A stretch of 17,313 nt of DNA from an uncultured Granulicatella sp. GTDB lineage: Bacteria; Bacillota; Bacilli; Lactobacillales; Aerococcaceae. Location: positions 1 to 17,313 of the forward strand of contig CALATC010000016.1 in the NCBI GenBank assembly GCA_937891475.1. The letters are read 5' to 3'. Below the pieces are notes generated by a model. The model was not told the DNA's origin. It did not search any database and was given only the letters and a program-made list of their open reading frames with translations. Each line of letters opens with the position of its first letter. The first letter of the stretch is position 1. Of this stretch, positions 1 through 7,490 are shown piece by piece. Position numbers and translations under genes: made by a program.

Positions 1-109
<109 letters not shown>

Positions 110-143
110 TTATTAACTCCTTTATATTTATTTGTACGTTTCT

Positions 144-172
144 ATTTTAGTCGAAAAATGCTTTCTATGCAA
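144..172 (-). promoter_or_regulatory. Promoter of eno
   Basis: On the minus strand, -35 TTGCAT (167-172) is separated by exactly 17 bases from -10 TAAAAT (144-149). Transcription would start near 137, about 30 bases before the eno ATG. The -35 hexamer is identical to the one proposed for cggR. It lies in the non-coding gap between gpmI and eno. Confidence 0.65.
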
Positions 173-205
173 TCTTTTCCTTAAATTGAAAGCCTTTTTT
201 TATGA

Positions 206-1734
206 TTATTTTTGAATTAAGCTTTCGCCTGTCATTTCTTCAGGTTTTGCTACATTCAATAAATCTAACATTGTAGGTGCAACGTCAGCTAAACGACCAC
301 CTTCACGTAATGTAACACCTTTTTTCGTTACAATTACTGGTACTGGAACTGTTGTATGCGCAGTATGTGGAGTACCTTCTGGTGTAATCATTGTTTCTGA
401 GTTACCGTGGTCAGCAAAGATAATTGCAGTACCACCTTTAGCTAAAATAGCATCCACTACTTTACCTAAGTTTTCATCTACTGCTTCGATTGCTTTAATC
501 GTTGGCTCTAACATACCAGAGTGTCCAACCATATCTGGATTTGCGAAGTTTAAGATGATTGCATCATTTTCATCATTTTGAATTGAGTTATATAAAGCGT
601 CTCCTACTTCATAGCAACTCATTTCAGGTTTTAAGTCATATGTTGCAACTTTTGGAGAAGGAATTAAAATACGGTTTTCTCCTGTGAACTCTTCATTACG
701 TCCACCATTCATAAAGAATGTAACGTGAGGATATTTCTCAGTTTCTGCAATACGTAATTGTGCTAATCCTGCTTTAGATAATACTTCTCCTAAAACATTT
801 GTCATAGGAATTGGTGGGAATGCAACTTCTGCATCTACACTCGGATTGTATAATGTCATTGTCACAAATTTAACATTTGCAGCATGTTCACCACGATCAA
901 AGTTTGTCCACTCTTTATCTGTAAATGCATTTGATAATTGAATCGCACGGTCAGGACGGAAGTTAAAGAAAATAACTGCATCATTTTCTTCAATTTTCGC
1001 AACTGGTTGGCCATCTTTAACGATTACTGATGGAATCACAAATTCATCTGTTACATTTTCAGCATAACTGTGATCAATTACTGCTTGAGCTGATTCGAAT
1101 TGTGGTCCTTTTGCATGTGCAATTGCATCATAAGCTAATTGAACACGTTCCCAACGTTTGTCACGGTCCATTGCATAGTAACGACCTGATACTGTTGCGA
1201 TTTGACCTACTCCAACTTCAGCAATTTTTTCTTCTAAAGTCTTAATATAAGCTGGACCAGCTTTTGGATCCACGTCACGTCCATCCATAAATGCATGAAC
1301 ATAAACTTTAGAAATACCTTTTGCTTTTGCTGTTTCAATTAATGCTAATAAATGATTGATATGGCTGTGTACTCCACCATCAGATAATAATCCAAATAAG
1401 TGTAATGCAGAACCATTTTCTAATACATGATTAAACGCACCATTTAATGCTGGGTTTGTATCGAATTCACCATCTAAAATTGCTTTATCAATACGAGTTA
1501 AGCTTTGGTATACGATACGACCTGCACCGATATTTGTATGACCTACTTCTGAGTTCCCCATTTGTCCATCTGGTAAACCTACATCTAAACCTGATGCTTT
1601 TAATGTTGTATGAGGAAATTCATTATAATAACGGTCAAAATTTGGTTTCTTTGCTTGTGCTACAGCGTTACCTTCTACTTCTGGTCTCCATCCGAAACCA
1701 TCTAAGATAATAATCGCTACTGGTGATTTAGACA

Positions 1735-1735
<1 letters not shown>
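206..1735 (-). CDS. gpmI: 2,3-bisphosphoglycerate-independent phosphoglycerate mutase
   Basis: It interconverts 3-phosphoglycerate and 2-phosphoglycerate in the cytosol, using two Mn2+ ions and a phosphoserine intermediate. The 509 residues match the usual iPGM length. The metal-binding Asp12 sits in [10 protein letters not shown], and the catalytic serine is Ser62 in [15 protein letters not shown]. The C-terminal alkaline-phosphatase-like metal motifs are present ([27 protein letters not shown]). The ATG overlaps the tpiA stop by one base (TAATG), and GGAGG lies about ten bases upstream inside the tpiA 3' end, so the two are probably translationally coupled. The window also carries the non-homologous cofactor-dependent mutase gpmA. 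No frameshift or missing active-site residue was seen. Confidence 0.97.
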
Positions 1736-2511
<776 letters not shown>

Positions 2512-2520
2512 TTATGAAGC

Positions 2521-2557
2521 AGACTCACGAAAATGAATGCATCATTTCAGTGAGTCT
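2521..2557 (-). other. Stem-loop between pgk and tpiA
   Basis: Perfect 8-bp arms AGACTCAC (2521-2528) and GTGAGTCT (2550-2557) enclose a second 6-bp helix (AAATGA/TCATTT). Read on the operon strand no T-run follows, so this is not a good intrinsic terminator. It could be an RNA processing or mRNA-stability element that separates the pgk and tpiA messages. The pairing is seen directly; the role is inferred. Confidence 0.5.
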
Positions 2558-2574
2558 CTTTCAATTTTTTTAAA

Positions 2575-3765
2575 TTATTTATCACTAATTGAAGCTACAC
2601 CAGGTAATTCTTTACCTTCTAGGTATTCTAATGAAGCTCCACCACCAGTTGAGATATGAGTGAATTTATCAGCATATCCTAGTGAAATTGCTGCTGCTGC
2701 AGAATCTCCACCACCGATGATTGTTGTAGCACCCTCTAAAGAAGCAATAGCTTCACATACACCGATTGTTCCTTTAGCAAAGTTAGATAATTCGAATACA
2801 CCCATAGGTCCATTCCATACAACTGTTTTAGCATCTTTTAAGTAGCTAGCAAATAATTCAACAGTCTTAGGACCAATGTCTAATCCTTCTTGGTCAGCTG
2901 GAATTTGGTCAGAAGGTACAGTTGTAGCAACTGCATCATTTGAGAATTCTTTTGCAACTACATTGTCAATTGGTAATACTAATTTGTCGCCAGCTTTTTC
3001 CATTAATTGTTTTGCTAATTCGATACGATCTACCTCTAATAATGATAGACCTACTTCACGACCCATAGCTTTGAAGAATGTATAAGCCATTCCTCCACCG
3101 ATTAACACTTTATCAGCTTTATCAATTAAGCTTTCGATAACGCCAATTTTATCTGAAACTTTCGCTCCACCTAAAATAGCTACGAATGGACGTTCTGGTG
3201 TATCTACTGCTCCACCGATAAATTTAATTTCTTTTTCCATTAAGAAACCAGCTGCAGTTTCTAATTGGCTAGCAATTCCTACGTTTGAAGCGTGAGAACG
3301 GTGAGCTGTACCAAATGCATCATTTACGAACAACTCTCCTAAAGATGCCCAATATTTGCCTAACTCAGGATCGTTTTTAGATTCTTTTTTGCCATCTAAA
3401 TCTTCGAAACGAGTGTTTTCAAATAATAAAACATCTCCTTCAGCTAAACCATTAATAGCTGATTCTAATGCTTCTCCACGAGTTTCTGGAACGAATGTTA
3501 CATCTTTTTTCAATAATTCTGATAAACGTACAGCAACTGGACGTAAGCTTAAACGAGCTTTATCTTCTTCAGATTTTACTTTTCCTAAGTGAGAGAAAAG
3601 AATTACTTTTGCATGATTGTCAATCAAGTATTGAATAGTTGGTAATGCTTGAACAATACGGTTGTCATCTGTAATAACGCCATCTTTTAATGGAACATTA
3701 AAGTCAACACGTACTAATACTTTTTTACCTTTAACAGATAAATCTGTCACAATTTTTTTAGCCAT
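2575..3765 (-). CDS. pgk: Phosphoglycerate kinase
   Basis: It transfers phosphate from 1,3-bisphosphoglycerate to ADP, the first ATP-forming step of glycolysis. The chosen start gives 396 residues ([11 protein letters not shown]...), typical for bacterial PGK. The substrate loop RVDFNVP is at 19-25, the nucleotide-domain [12 protein letters not shown] lies mid-protein, and the glycine-rich GGGDSAA near the C-terminus starts at about residue 351. The reading frame stays open 28 codons further upstream to 3849. However, that extension has no homology-like sequence and runs through the gap/pgk hairpin, whereas the ATG at 3763-3765 has AGGAGG at ideal spacing. It is the third gene of the operon, separated from gap by 128 bases that contain a terminator-like hairpin. 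Confidence 0.97.
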   Translation of the reverse strand: MAKKIVTDLSVKGKKVLVRVDFNVPLKDGVITDDNRIVQALPTIQYLIDNHAKVILFSHLGKVKSEEDKARLSLRPVAVRLSELLKKDVTFVPETRGEALESAINGLAEGDVLLFENTRFEDLDGKKESKNDPELGKYWASLGELFVNDAFGTAHRSHASNVGIASQLETAAGFLMEKEIKFIGGAVDTPERPFVAILGGAKVSDKIGVIESLIDKADKVLIGGGMAYTFFKAMGREVGLSLLEVDRIELAKQLMEKAGDKLVLPIDNVVAKEFSNDAVATTVPSDQIPADQEGLDIGPKTVELFASYLKDAKTVVWNGPMGVFELSNFAKGTIGVCEAIASLEGATTIIGGGDSAAAAISLGYADKFTHISTGGGASLEYLEGKELPGVASISDK

Positions 3766-3815
3766 AGAATAGCCTCCTAGAAAAAATTTATTTGGAGCGA
3801 GTGTAATACCCACAT

Positions 3816-3856
3816 TATGAAAACAGGGCGAGGAAGCGAATGCTTCCATCGCCCTG
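3816..3856 (-). terminator. Attenuator/terminator between gap and pgk
   Basis: A very stable hairpin has outer arms CAGGGCGA (3824-3831) and TCGCCCTG (3849-3856) and an inner helix GGAAGC/GCTTCC with one bulged base. On the operon strand it is followed by a short TTTT stretch, so it probably terminates part of the cggR-gap transcription and lets the rest read into pgk. The T-run is short, which fits partial rather than complete termination. Confidence 0.65.
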
Positions 3857-3893
3857 AAAAATTCGATACGATTAGCTATATCAAAACTTTATA

Positions 3894-4925
<1,032 letters not shown>

Positions 4926-4931
4926 TTATTT

Positions 4932-5960
4932 TTAGCGGGTTACCCCGTTCAAAACCATATTTGCTAAACTCTCATCAATCACAAACCATGTTCGATCAAT
5001 AGGAGCTAATTTAGCATAAGCCATTAAAGCTTCTGCCTTTTGAGCACCTTCCACAATAGCAATACTATGTGGGATGGACTCTAAATCACTAAGATGCAAA
5101 CCTACTCGTGGAAGTTTAAAAACAACCTTTCCTTTTGCATCGAAGAAACAACCAAACGCTTCACCTACAGCACGCCTACTTGCAATAAACTGACTTTCTT
5201 GAGGTAACAACCCTCTTCGTTCAGCCATGACACTTGCATTTCCAACGCTATACAATAAACAATTCGCTTGTTTCATCATTGTCAATGTTTGTGAAACCAA
5301 TGGTTCTTGTAATAACGGAAGATACGTCTCTTTACTAACATGTTCCGGAACATATAATGAAAAATGTTCTCCACCTGTTTTTGTCGCCATCTTTTCACTA
5401 ACACTATTTGCTTGAATTAAAGTGGAACCGCCCACTCCTCCTCTTGCAGGTACAAATGAAATTTCACGTTGTTGTAAAATCTCTTTTGAAAAATATTCTG
5501 CTACCATTGCCATCGTTCTACCACCCGTCACTGTAACGATTGATTGATCAACCGGCAACATCCATTTCATCAATTCCTGTACTTGATTACTAATTTGCAG
5601 CCCTTTATTTGGACCACTGTCAGTAACCACTTTACAAAATCTAATTCCTAGCTTATCCGAAATTTCTTTTTCAAAATCAGTCATTTCGATACACTGTTGA
5701 ATGATTGAAGTTAATCCAAGATAAGTATCTTTTCCTAACTCAGTAACAAACATTCCTTTTGCAGAATATGTAATTAAACCTTGTTCTTTTAGTAAATCTG
5801 TTTCAGAACGAAGAATCCGTTCCGATATTTCCAACTGCTTTGCAAGCCCTCTTCGACCAATCGGTTGTGTTCGTTGTATCGCTCGCAAAATTTGGAAACG
5901 AATTTTTAACATTTGATTGCTTTCGGGGACTAGAAGTTGCATTAATCTCATACAATCCAT
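4932..5960 (-). CDS. cggR: Central glycolytic genes regulator (SorC/DeoR family)
   Basis: This is a transcriptional repressor of the gap operon; in Bacillus subtilis CggR is released from DNA by fructose-1,6-bisphosphate. The 342 residues contain an N-terminal winged helix-turn-helix (about residues 25-75, with RRGLAKQLEISERILRSETD) and a C-terminal sugar-phosphate-binding domain. That domain shows the SorC-type motifs TVTGGRTMAMVAEYF and VPARGGVGGS. It is the first gene of the glycolytic operon, its canonical position. The start at 5958-5960 has AAGGG ten bases upstream; a second in-frame ATG three codons later (5949-5951) is a possible alternative. The B. subtilis operator is built of GGGAC half-sites, and one GGGAC occurs in the leader (around 5999-6003), but a full operator is not obvious. 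Confidence 0.93.
   Translation of the reverse strand: MDCMRLMQLLVPESNQMLKIRFQILRAIQRTQPIGRRGLAKQLEISERILRSETDLLKEQGLITYSAKGMFVTELGKDTYLGLTSIIQQCIEMTDFEKEISDKLGIRFCKVVTDSGPNKGLQISNQVQELMKWMLPVDQSIVTVTGGRTMAMVAEYFSKEILQQREISFVPARGGVGGSTLIQANSVSEKMATKTGGEHFSLYVPEHVSKETYLPLLQEPLVSQTLTMMKQANCLLYSVGNASVMAERRGLLPQESQFIASRRAVGEAFGCFFDAKGKVVFKLPRVGLHLSDLESIPHSIAIVEGAQKAEALMAYAKLAPIDRTWFVIDESLANMVLNGVTR
4936..4947 (-). other. GNRA-capped hairpin at the cggR 3' end
   Basis: In the RNA, CGGG and CCCG arms close a GUAA tetraloop, which belongs to the stable GNRA class. It covers the last codons of cggR, directly upstream of the gap ribosome binding site. In B. subtilis the cggR-gapA message is cleaved near the cggR end and a stem-loop protects the gapA fragment; this hairpin is placed to do the same here. 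The stem is only 4 bp, so the role is a guess. Confidence 0.35.
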
Positions 5961-6045
5961 AATTCCGATTCCCTTCGTTTCATTACTGGGCTAAAAACCG
6001 TCCCTAAAAATCAGCTATCTATACATAGAAAACTTTCTTAATTAC

Positions 6046-6071
6046 ACAAATATTGTACCAACAATATTTGT
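6046..6071. promoter_or_regulatory. Inverted repeat (probable operator) on the cggR promoter
   Basis: Perfect 11-bp arms ACAAATATTGT (6046-6056) and ACAATATTTGT (6061-6071) are separated by ACCA. The repeat covers the -10 box and most of the spacer of the cggR promoter, a position where a bound dimer would block RNA polymerase. It contains no GGGAC, so it does not look like a Bacillus-type CggR site; the protein that binds is unknown. Confidence 0.55.
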
Positions 6072-6080
6072 AAAATGCAA
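6052..6080 (-). promoter_or_regulatory. Promoter of the cggR-gap operon
   Basis: On the minus strand, -35 TTGCAT (6075-6080), a 17-base spacer and -10 TACAAT (6052-6057) lie upstream of cggR. The predicted start near 6045 leaves a leader of about 85 bases. The -10 region and spacer are covered by a perfect inverted repeat (6046-6071), listed separately. Confidence 0.7.
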
Positions 6081-6089
6081 CTTGAAAGT

Positions 6090-6118
6090 GTTTAATATTT
6101 TCTAAAAAAATATTAAAC
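6090..6118. repeat. 12-bp AT-rich inverted repeat upstream of cggR
   Basis: Perfect arms GTTTAATATTTT (6090-6101) and AAAATATTAAAC (6107-6118) enclose a 5-base loop. It lies just upstream of the cggR -35 box and directly beside a second small hairpin (6120-6136). It could be an upstream operator, or part of a terminator that insulates cggR from upstream minus-strand transcription. Confidence 0.5.
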
Positions 6119-6119
6119 C

Positions 6120-6136
6120 GGGACTTTTTGAGTCCC
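6120..6136. repeat. GGGACT/AGTCCC inverted repeat
   Basis: Arms GGGACT (6120-6125) and AGTCCC (6131-6136) enclose a TTTTG loop. GGGAC is the half-site of the B. subtilis CggR operator, but here the copies face each other rather than repeating in tandem, and they lie upstream of the promoter. CggR binding is therefore only a possibility. Confidence 0.4.
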
Positions 6137-6215
6137 TTTCTCTTTCTTTTTTCTCTTTTAAAGTTGTCTTTTTCTGCTTTTTCTAAATCAATACTTTTTT
6201 TGTAAGGGTTTCTTC

Positions 6216-6244
6216 TTGTTTTTTCATATAAATTTGGATAAAAT
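6216..6244 (+). promoter_or_regulatory. Promoter of tRNA-Arg
   Basis: A plus-strand -35 TTGTTT (6216-6221), a 17-base spacer and -10 TAAAAT (6239-6244) end 15 bases before the mature tRNA. That distance is suitable for a short 5' leader removed by RNase P. Confidence 0.55.
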
Positions 6245-6259
6245 ATTCTTACATTGTTA

Positions 6260-6331
6260 GCCATCTTAGTGTAATGGATATCACATAAGATTCCGGTTCT
6301 TATAATGGGGGTTCGATTCCCTCAGGTGGCG
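6260..6331 (+). tRNA. tRNA-Arg (anticodon CCG)
   Basis: The 72 bases fold into a complete cloverleaf. The acceptor arms GCCATCT and AGGTGGC pair over 7 bp with one G-U, followed by discriminator G. The D-arm begins GTG and closes with CAC. The anticodon stem TAAGA/TCTTA is a perfect 5 bp around loop TTCCGGT, giving anticodon CCG, which reads CGG (Arg). The variable loop is 4 bases, and the T-arm GGGGG/CCCTC closes the loop TTCGATT. CCA is not encoded. It is transcribed divergently from cggR and is the only tRNA gene seen in the window. The intact T-arm and acceptor 3' half are the part of tRNA genes usually used as attachment sites by integrating elements, and the neighbouring strip to the right has that character. 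Confidence 0.95.
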
Positions 6332-6424
6332 TTATTTGTAATTTCTTGTCATTTTCTAAGATTGCAAAACATTGTCAAATCAACGTTTTATCATTCTTAA
6401 CGTTTCTTGAAATTACCGATTCCA

Positions 6425-6457
6425 CGGAACATTTATGGAACAACTTTGTAACAAAAA
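6425..6457. repeat. Three 11-bp-spaced GGAAC-like repeats
   Basis: Units CGGAACATTTA, TGGAACAACTT and TGTAACAAAAA start at 6425, 6436 and 6447, one helical turn apart. They begin 94 bases past the tRNA 3' end. Short regularly phased repeats near a tRNA end resemble the arm-type binding sites of tyrosine recombinases. There is no integrase gene in the window, so that reading is speculative. Confidence 0.35.
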
Positions 6458-6486
6458 AGGTGCTATTTTGAGTAGCACCTTTTTTG
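6453..6486. terminator. Strong bidirectional intrinsic terminator
   Basis: Arms AAAAAAGGTGCTA (6453-6465) and TAGCACCTTTTTT (6473-6485) enclose a 7-base loop. There is a T-run after the stem on both strands. It can end plus-strand transcription from tRNA-Arg and minus-strand transcription from the small HTH-like ORF. Confidence 0.8.
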
Positions 6487-6509
6487 TACAGATCATTCTT
6501 AATTTTAGA

Positions 6510-6566
6510 TTATCGCGAACTCTTCTTCATCATTTCCAGCATTTCAATGTTTTCGAATTTAATTTA
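6510..6566 (-). pseudogene. In-frame continuation of the HTH-like ORF after its stop
   Basis: Directly after the TAA at 6564-6566 the same frame stays open for 17 codons to a second TAA at 6510-6512. It encodes IKFENIEMLEMMKKSSR, a charged, Met-rich helix-forming stretch that looks like a protein C-terminus. It may be a former tail lost to one nonsense mutation, or chance. Confidence 0.25.
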
Positions 6567-6764
6567 ATTTTCCTCTACTTCAACTTTTTCTTGAATTGCG
6601 TATTCTGTTAATTTAATGGCATACTCTAGTTTCATACCGTATACGCTTGTTATTCCTTTTTTCCAATCATTTACTGTACTATAACTTATCCCAGTTTCTT
6701 TTCCTATCTTGTATGCTGAATATTTTTTAAGTACTTCTTCAATTAATTTTACATTTGCTATCAT
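6564..6764 (-). CDS. Small helix-turn-helix-like protein, function unknown
   Basis: This is a 66-residue ORF starting at an ATG with AGGAGG nine bases upstream, so it is probably translated. The segment around residues 14-33 (KYSAYKIGKETGISYSTVND) reads as a helix-turn-helix: a small helix, the turn around GIS, then a recognition-like helix ending STVNDWKKG. It resembles the small Cro-like proteins of phages and plasmids, but no specific family is claimed. The reading frame continues past its TAA stop for 17 more sense codons that look protein-like, so the gene may once have been longer. It lies in the accessory strip between tRNA-Arg and the manganese transporter, preceded by an inverted-repeat leader and followed by a strong terminator. 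Confidence 0.6.
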   Translation of the reverse strand: MIANVKLIEEVLKKYSAYKIGKETGISYSTVNDWKKGITSVYGMKLEYAIKLTEYAIQEKVEVEEN

Positions 6765-6792
6765 TTGTCATCGCCTCCTGCATAATTCAAAA

Positions 6793-6879
6793 TTGACTAT
6801 CGTTTATTAAAATATTGTTGAAATTTTGGATGAGTTGAAATGTACTTTCTAAAATTGGATTCACCGATAGTCAACTCAT
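6793..6879 (-). promoter_or_regulatory. Leader of the HTH-like ORF with two competing inverted repeats
   Basis: TTGACTATCG occurs at 6793-6802 on the plus strand and at 6865-6874 on the minus strand, forming a 10-bp inverted repeat 62 bases apart. A second pair, ATGAGTTGA (6830-6838) with TCAACTCAT (6871-6879), shares four bases with the first. In an RNA only one of the two stems could form at a time. The minus-strand copy also offers a -35-like TTGACT, 17 bases before TAGAAA. It could be paired operators for the HTH-like protein, a riboregulatory switch, or a small fold-back repeat. Confidence 0.4.
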
Positions 6880-6888
6880 GATTTTTTA

Positions 6889-7161
6889 CTAAAAAACGCC
6901 ATAAATCTGCTTTCTTTTAACAATTTGCCAAGCGTCGTCATTCAATAATTCTTGAATTAATGAATGTAATGAATCGATTTTTGATTTTCTAACTCTTATT
7001 TTAGATTTGTTATAGCCGTTATAGTACTTTTTAACAATTCTACGAACAACATAAAACTTTCTAGATAAGTCAGAAAAATTAGATTTTAATTTTTGCTCTT
7101 CCATAATCATGCAAAATTTTAGTAAATCAGATAATTCATTTACTGAATCTAATTTTATCAT
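6889..7161 (-). CDS. Small basic protein, function unknown
   Basis: I do not recognise this ORF. It encodes about 90 residues, rich in Lys and Arg, predicted mainly helical by composition, with no signal peptide, membrane segment or cysteine motif. Two starts are possible, ATG at 7165-7167 and ATG at 7159-7161; GAGGTG lies 4 bases before the first and 10 before the second, so the second is preferred. A promoter candidate (TTGTAC, 18 bases, CATAAT) lies just upstream. It sits in the accessory strip with the HTH-like ORF and could be cargo or a relic of the same insertion. It could also be a non-coding stretch with a chance ORF, but the ribosome binding site and length favour a gene. Confidence 0.5.
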   Translation of the reverse strand: MIKLDSVNELSDLLKFCMIMEEQKLKSNFSDLSRKFYVVRRIVKKYYNGYNKSKIRVRKSKIDSLHSLIQELLNDDAWQIVKRKQIYGVF

Positions 7162-7251
7162 AATCATTTACACCTCATCACCATTATGACAGATGGATAT
7201 TTAAAAGTACAATTGTTACACCCAAAATTCATTCCTATCATCACATTTTTA

Positions 7252-7280
7252 TTGAGTTGCCTTTTTTATTATTATATACT
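7252..7280 (+). promoter_or_regulatory. Promoter of the candidate small RNA
   Basis: A plus-strand -35 TTGAGT (7252-7257), a 17-base spacer and -10 TATACT (7275-7280) give a near-consensus sigma-A promoter. It points into a stretch with no ORF that ends at an intrinsic terminator. Confidence 0.6.
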
Positions 7281-7286
7281 GAGAGT

Positions 7287-7396
7287 GAGGGAAGTTATCC
7301 TTCCCCTCTATTAAAGAAAAACGTTATCTGCGGTGTTTGCGAGACATAGGCTTGTTACGTTTTATTTCTTGGCATCCTATTTAGGATGCCTTTTTC
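7287..7396 (+). ncRNA. Candidate small RNA of about 110 nt
   Basis: A clear promoter and a clear terminator frame this stretch, which has no plausible coding sequence on the plus strand. Three helices can be drawn. The first is a 5' hairpin GGGAAG/CTTCCC (7289-7294, 7300-7305). The second is a long-range stem AAAACGT/ACGTTTT (7318-7324, 7357-7363), extended by AAGA/TCTT and enclosing a small TGTTT/AGACA hairpin. The third is the terminator GGCATCCT/AGGATGCC. It does not sit in front of a plus-strand gene, so it is more likely a free small RNA than a riboswitch. I do not recognise an Rfam family. Confidence 0.5.
7371..7396 (+). terminator. Terminator of the candidate small RNA
   Basis: GGCATCCT (7371-7378) and AGGATGCC (7383-7390) enclose a 4-base loop and are followed by TTTTTC on the plus strand. 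Confidence 0.75.
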
Positions 7397-7421
7397 ATAT
7401 AATCATCAATTTTTTGAGTGC

Positions 7422-7450
7422 AAAAAAGCCAGGGCTTAACACCCTGGCTT
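7422..7450 (-). terminator. Terminator of the manganese transporter operon
   Basis: AAGCCAGGG (7426-7434) and CCCTGGCTT (7442-7450) form a perfect 9-bp stem. On the minus strand it is followed by a T-run (the A-run at 7422-7427 on the plus strand). It lies 40 bases after the psaA stop and is convergent with the small-RNA terminator. Confidence 0.8.
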
Positions 7451-7490
7451 ATTTGCAGTTTTATAGCTCACCATACTATTAGACTGCGAA

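Noticed and set aside
160..193. Terminator between gpmI and eno (GCTTTC/GAAAGC)
   Set aside because: The stem has 6 bp with a 22-base loop and overlaps the eno promoter; the best T-run is on the strand with no gene.
3766..3849. 28-codon N-terminal extension of pgk
   Set aside because: PGK begins with MAKK at an ATG with AGGAGG; the extension reads through the gap/pgk terminator hairpin.
5997..6009. CggR operator in the cggR leader
   Set aside because: Only one clear GGGAC is present; the tandem half-sites and TGTC blocks of the Bacillus operator cannot be aligned, so it is not listed as a feature.
6019..6264. 81-residue minus-strand ORF upstream of cggR
   Set aside because: It begins inside the complement of tRNA-Arg, has no ribosome binding site and runs through the cggR promoter and its palindromes; it is a chance Lys-rich ORF.
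6260..6331. Flanking direct repeat (attL/attR) of the tRNA 3' end
   Set aside because: I looked for a second copy of the T-arm and acceptor sequence in the window and saw none; a copy may lie outside or be lost.
7287..7396. tracrRNA of a type II CRISPR system
   Set aside because: It has a promoter, helices and terminator of similar size, but no anti-repeat, no repeat array and no cas genes are present in the window.
7287..7396. Type I toxin or tiny peptide antisense to the candidate small RNA
   Set aside because: The opposite strand offers only a 7-codon ORF (MSRKHRR) without a convincing ribosome binding site or a hydrophobic toxin-like sequence.
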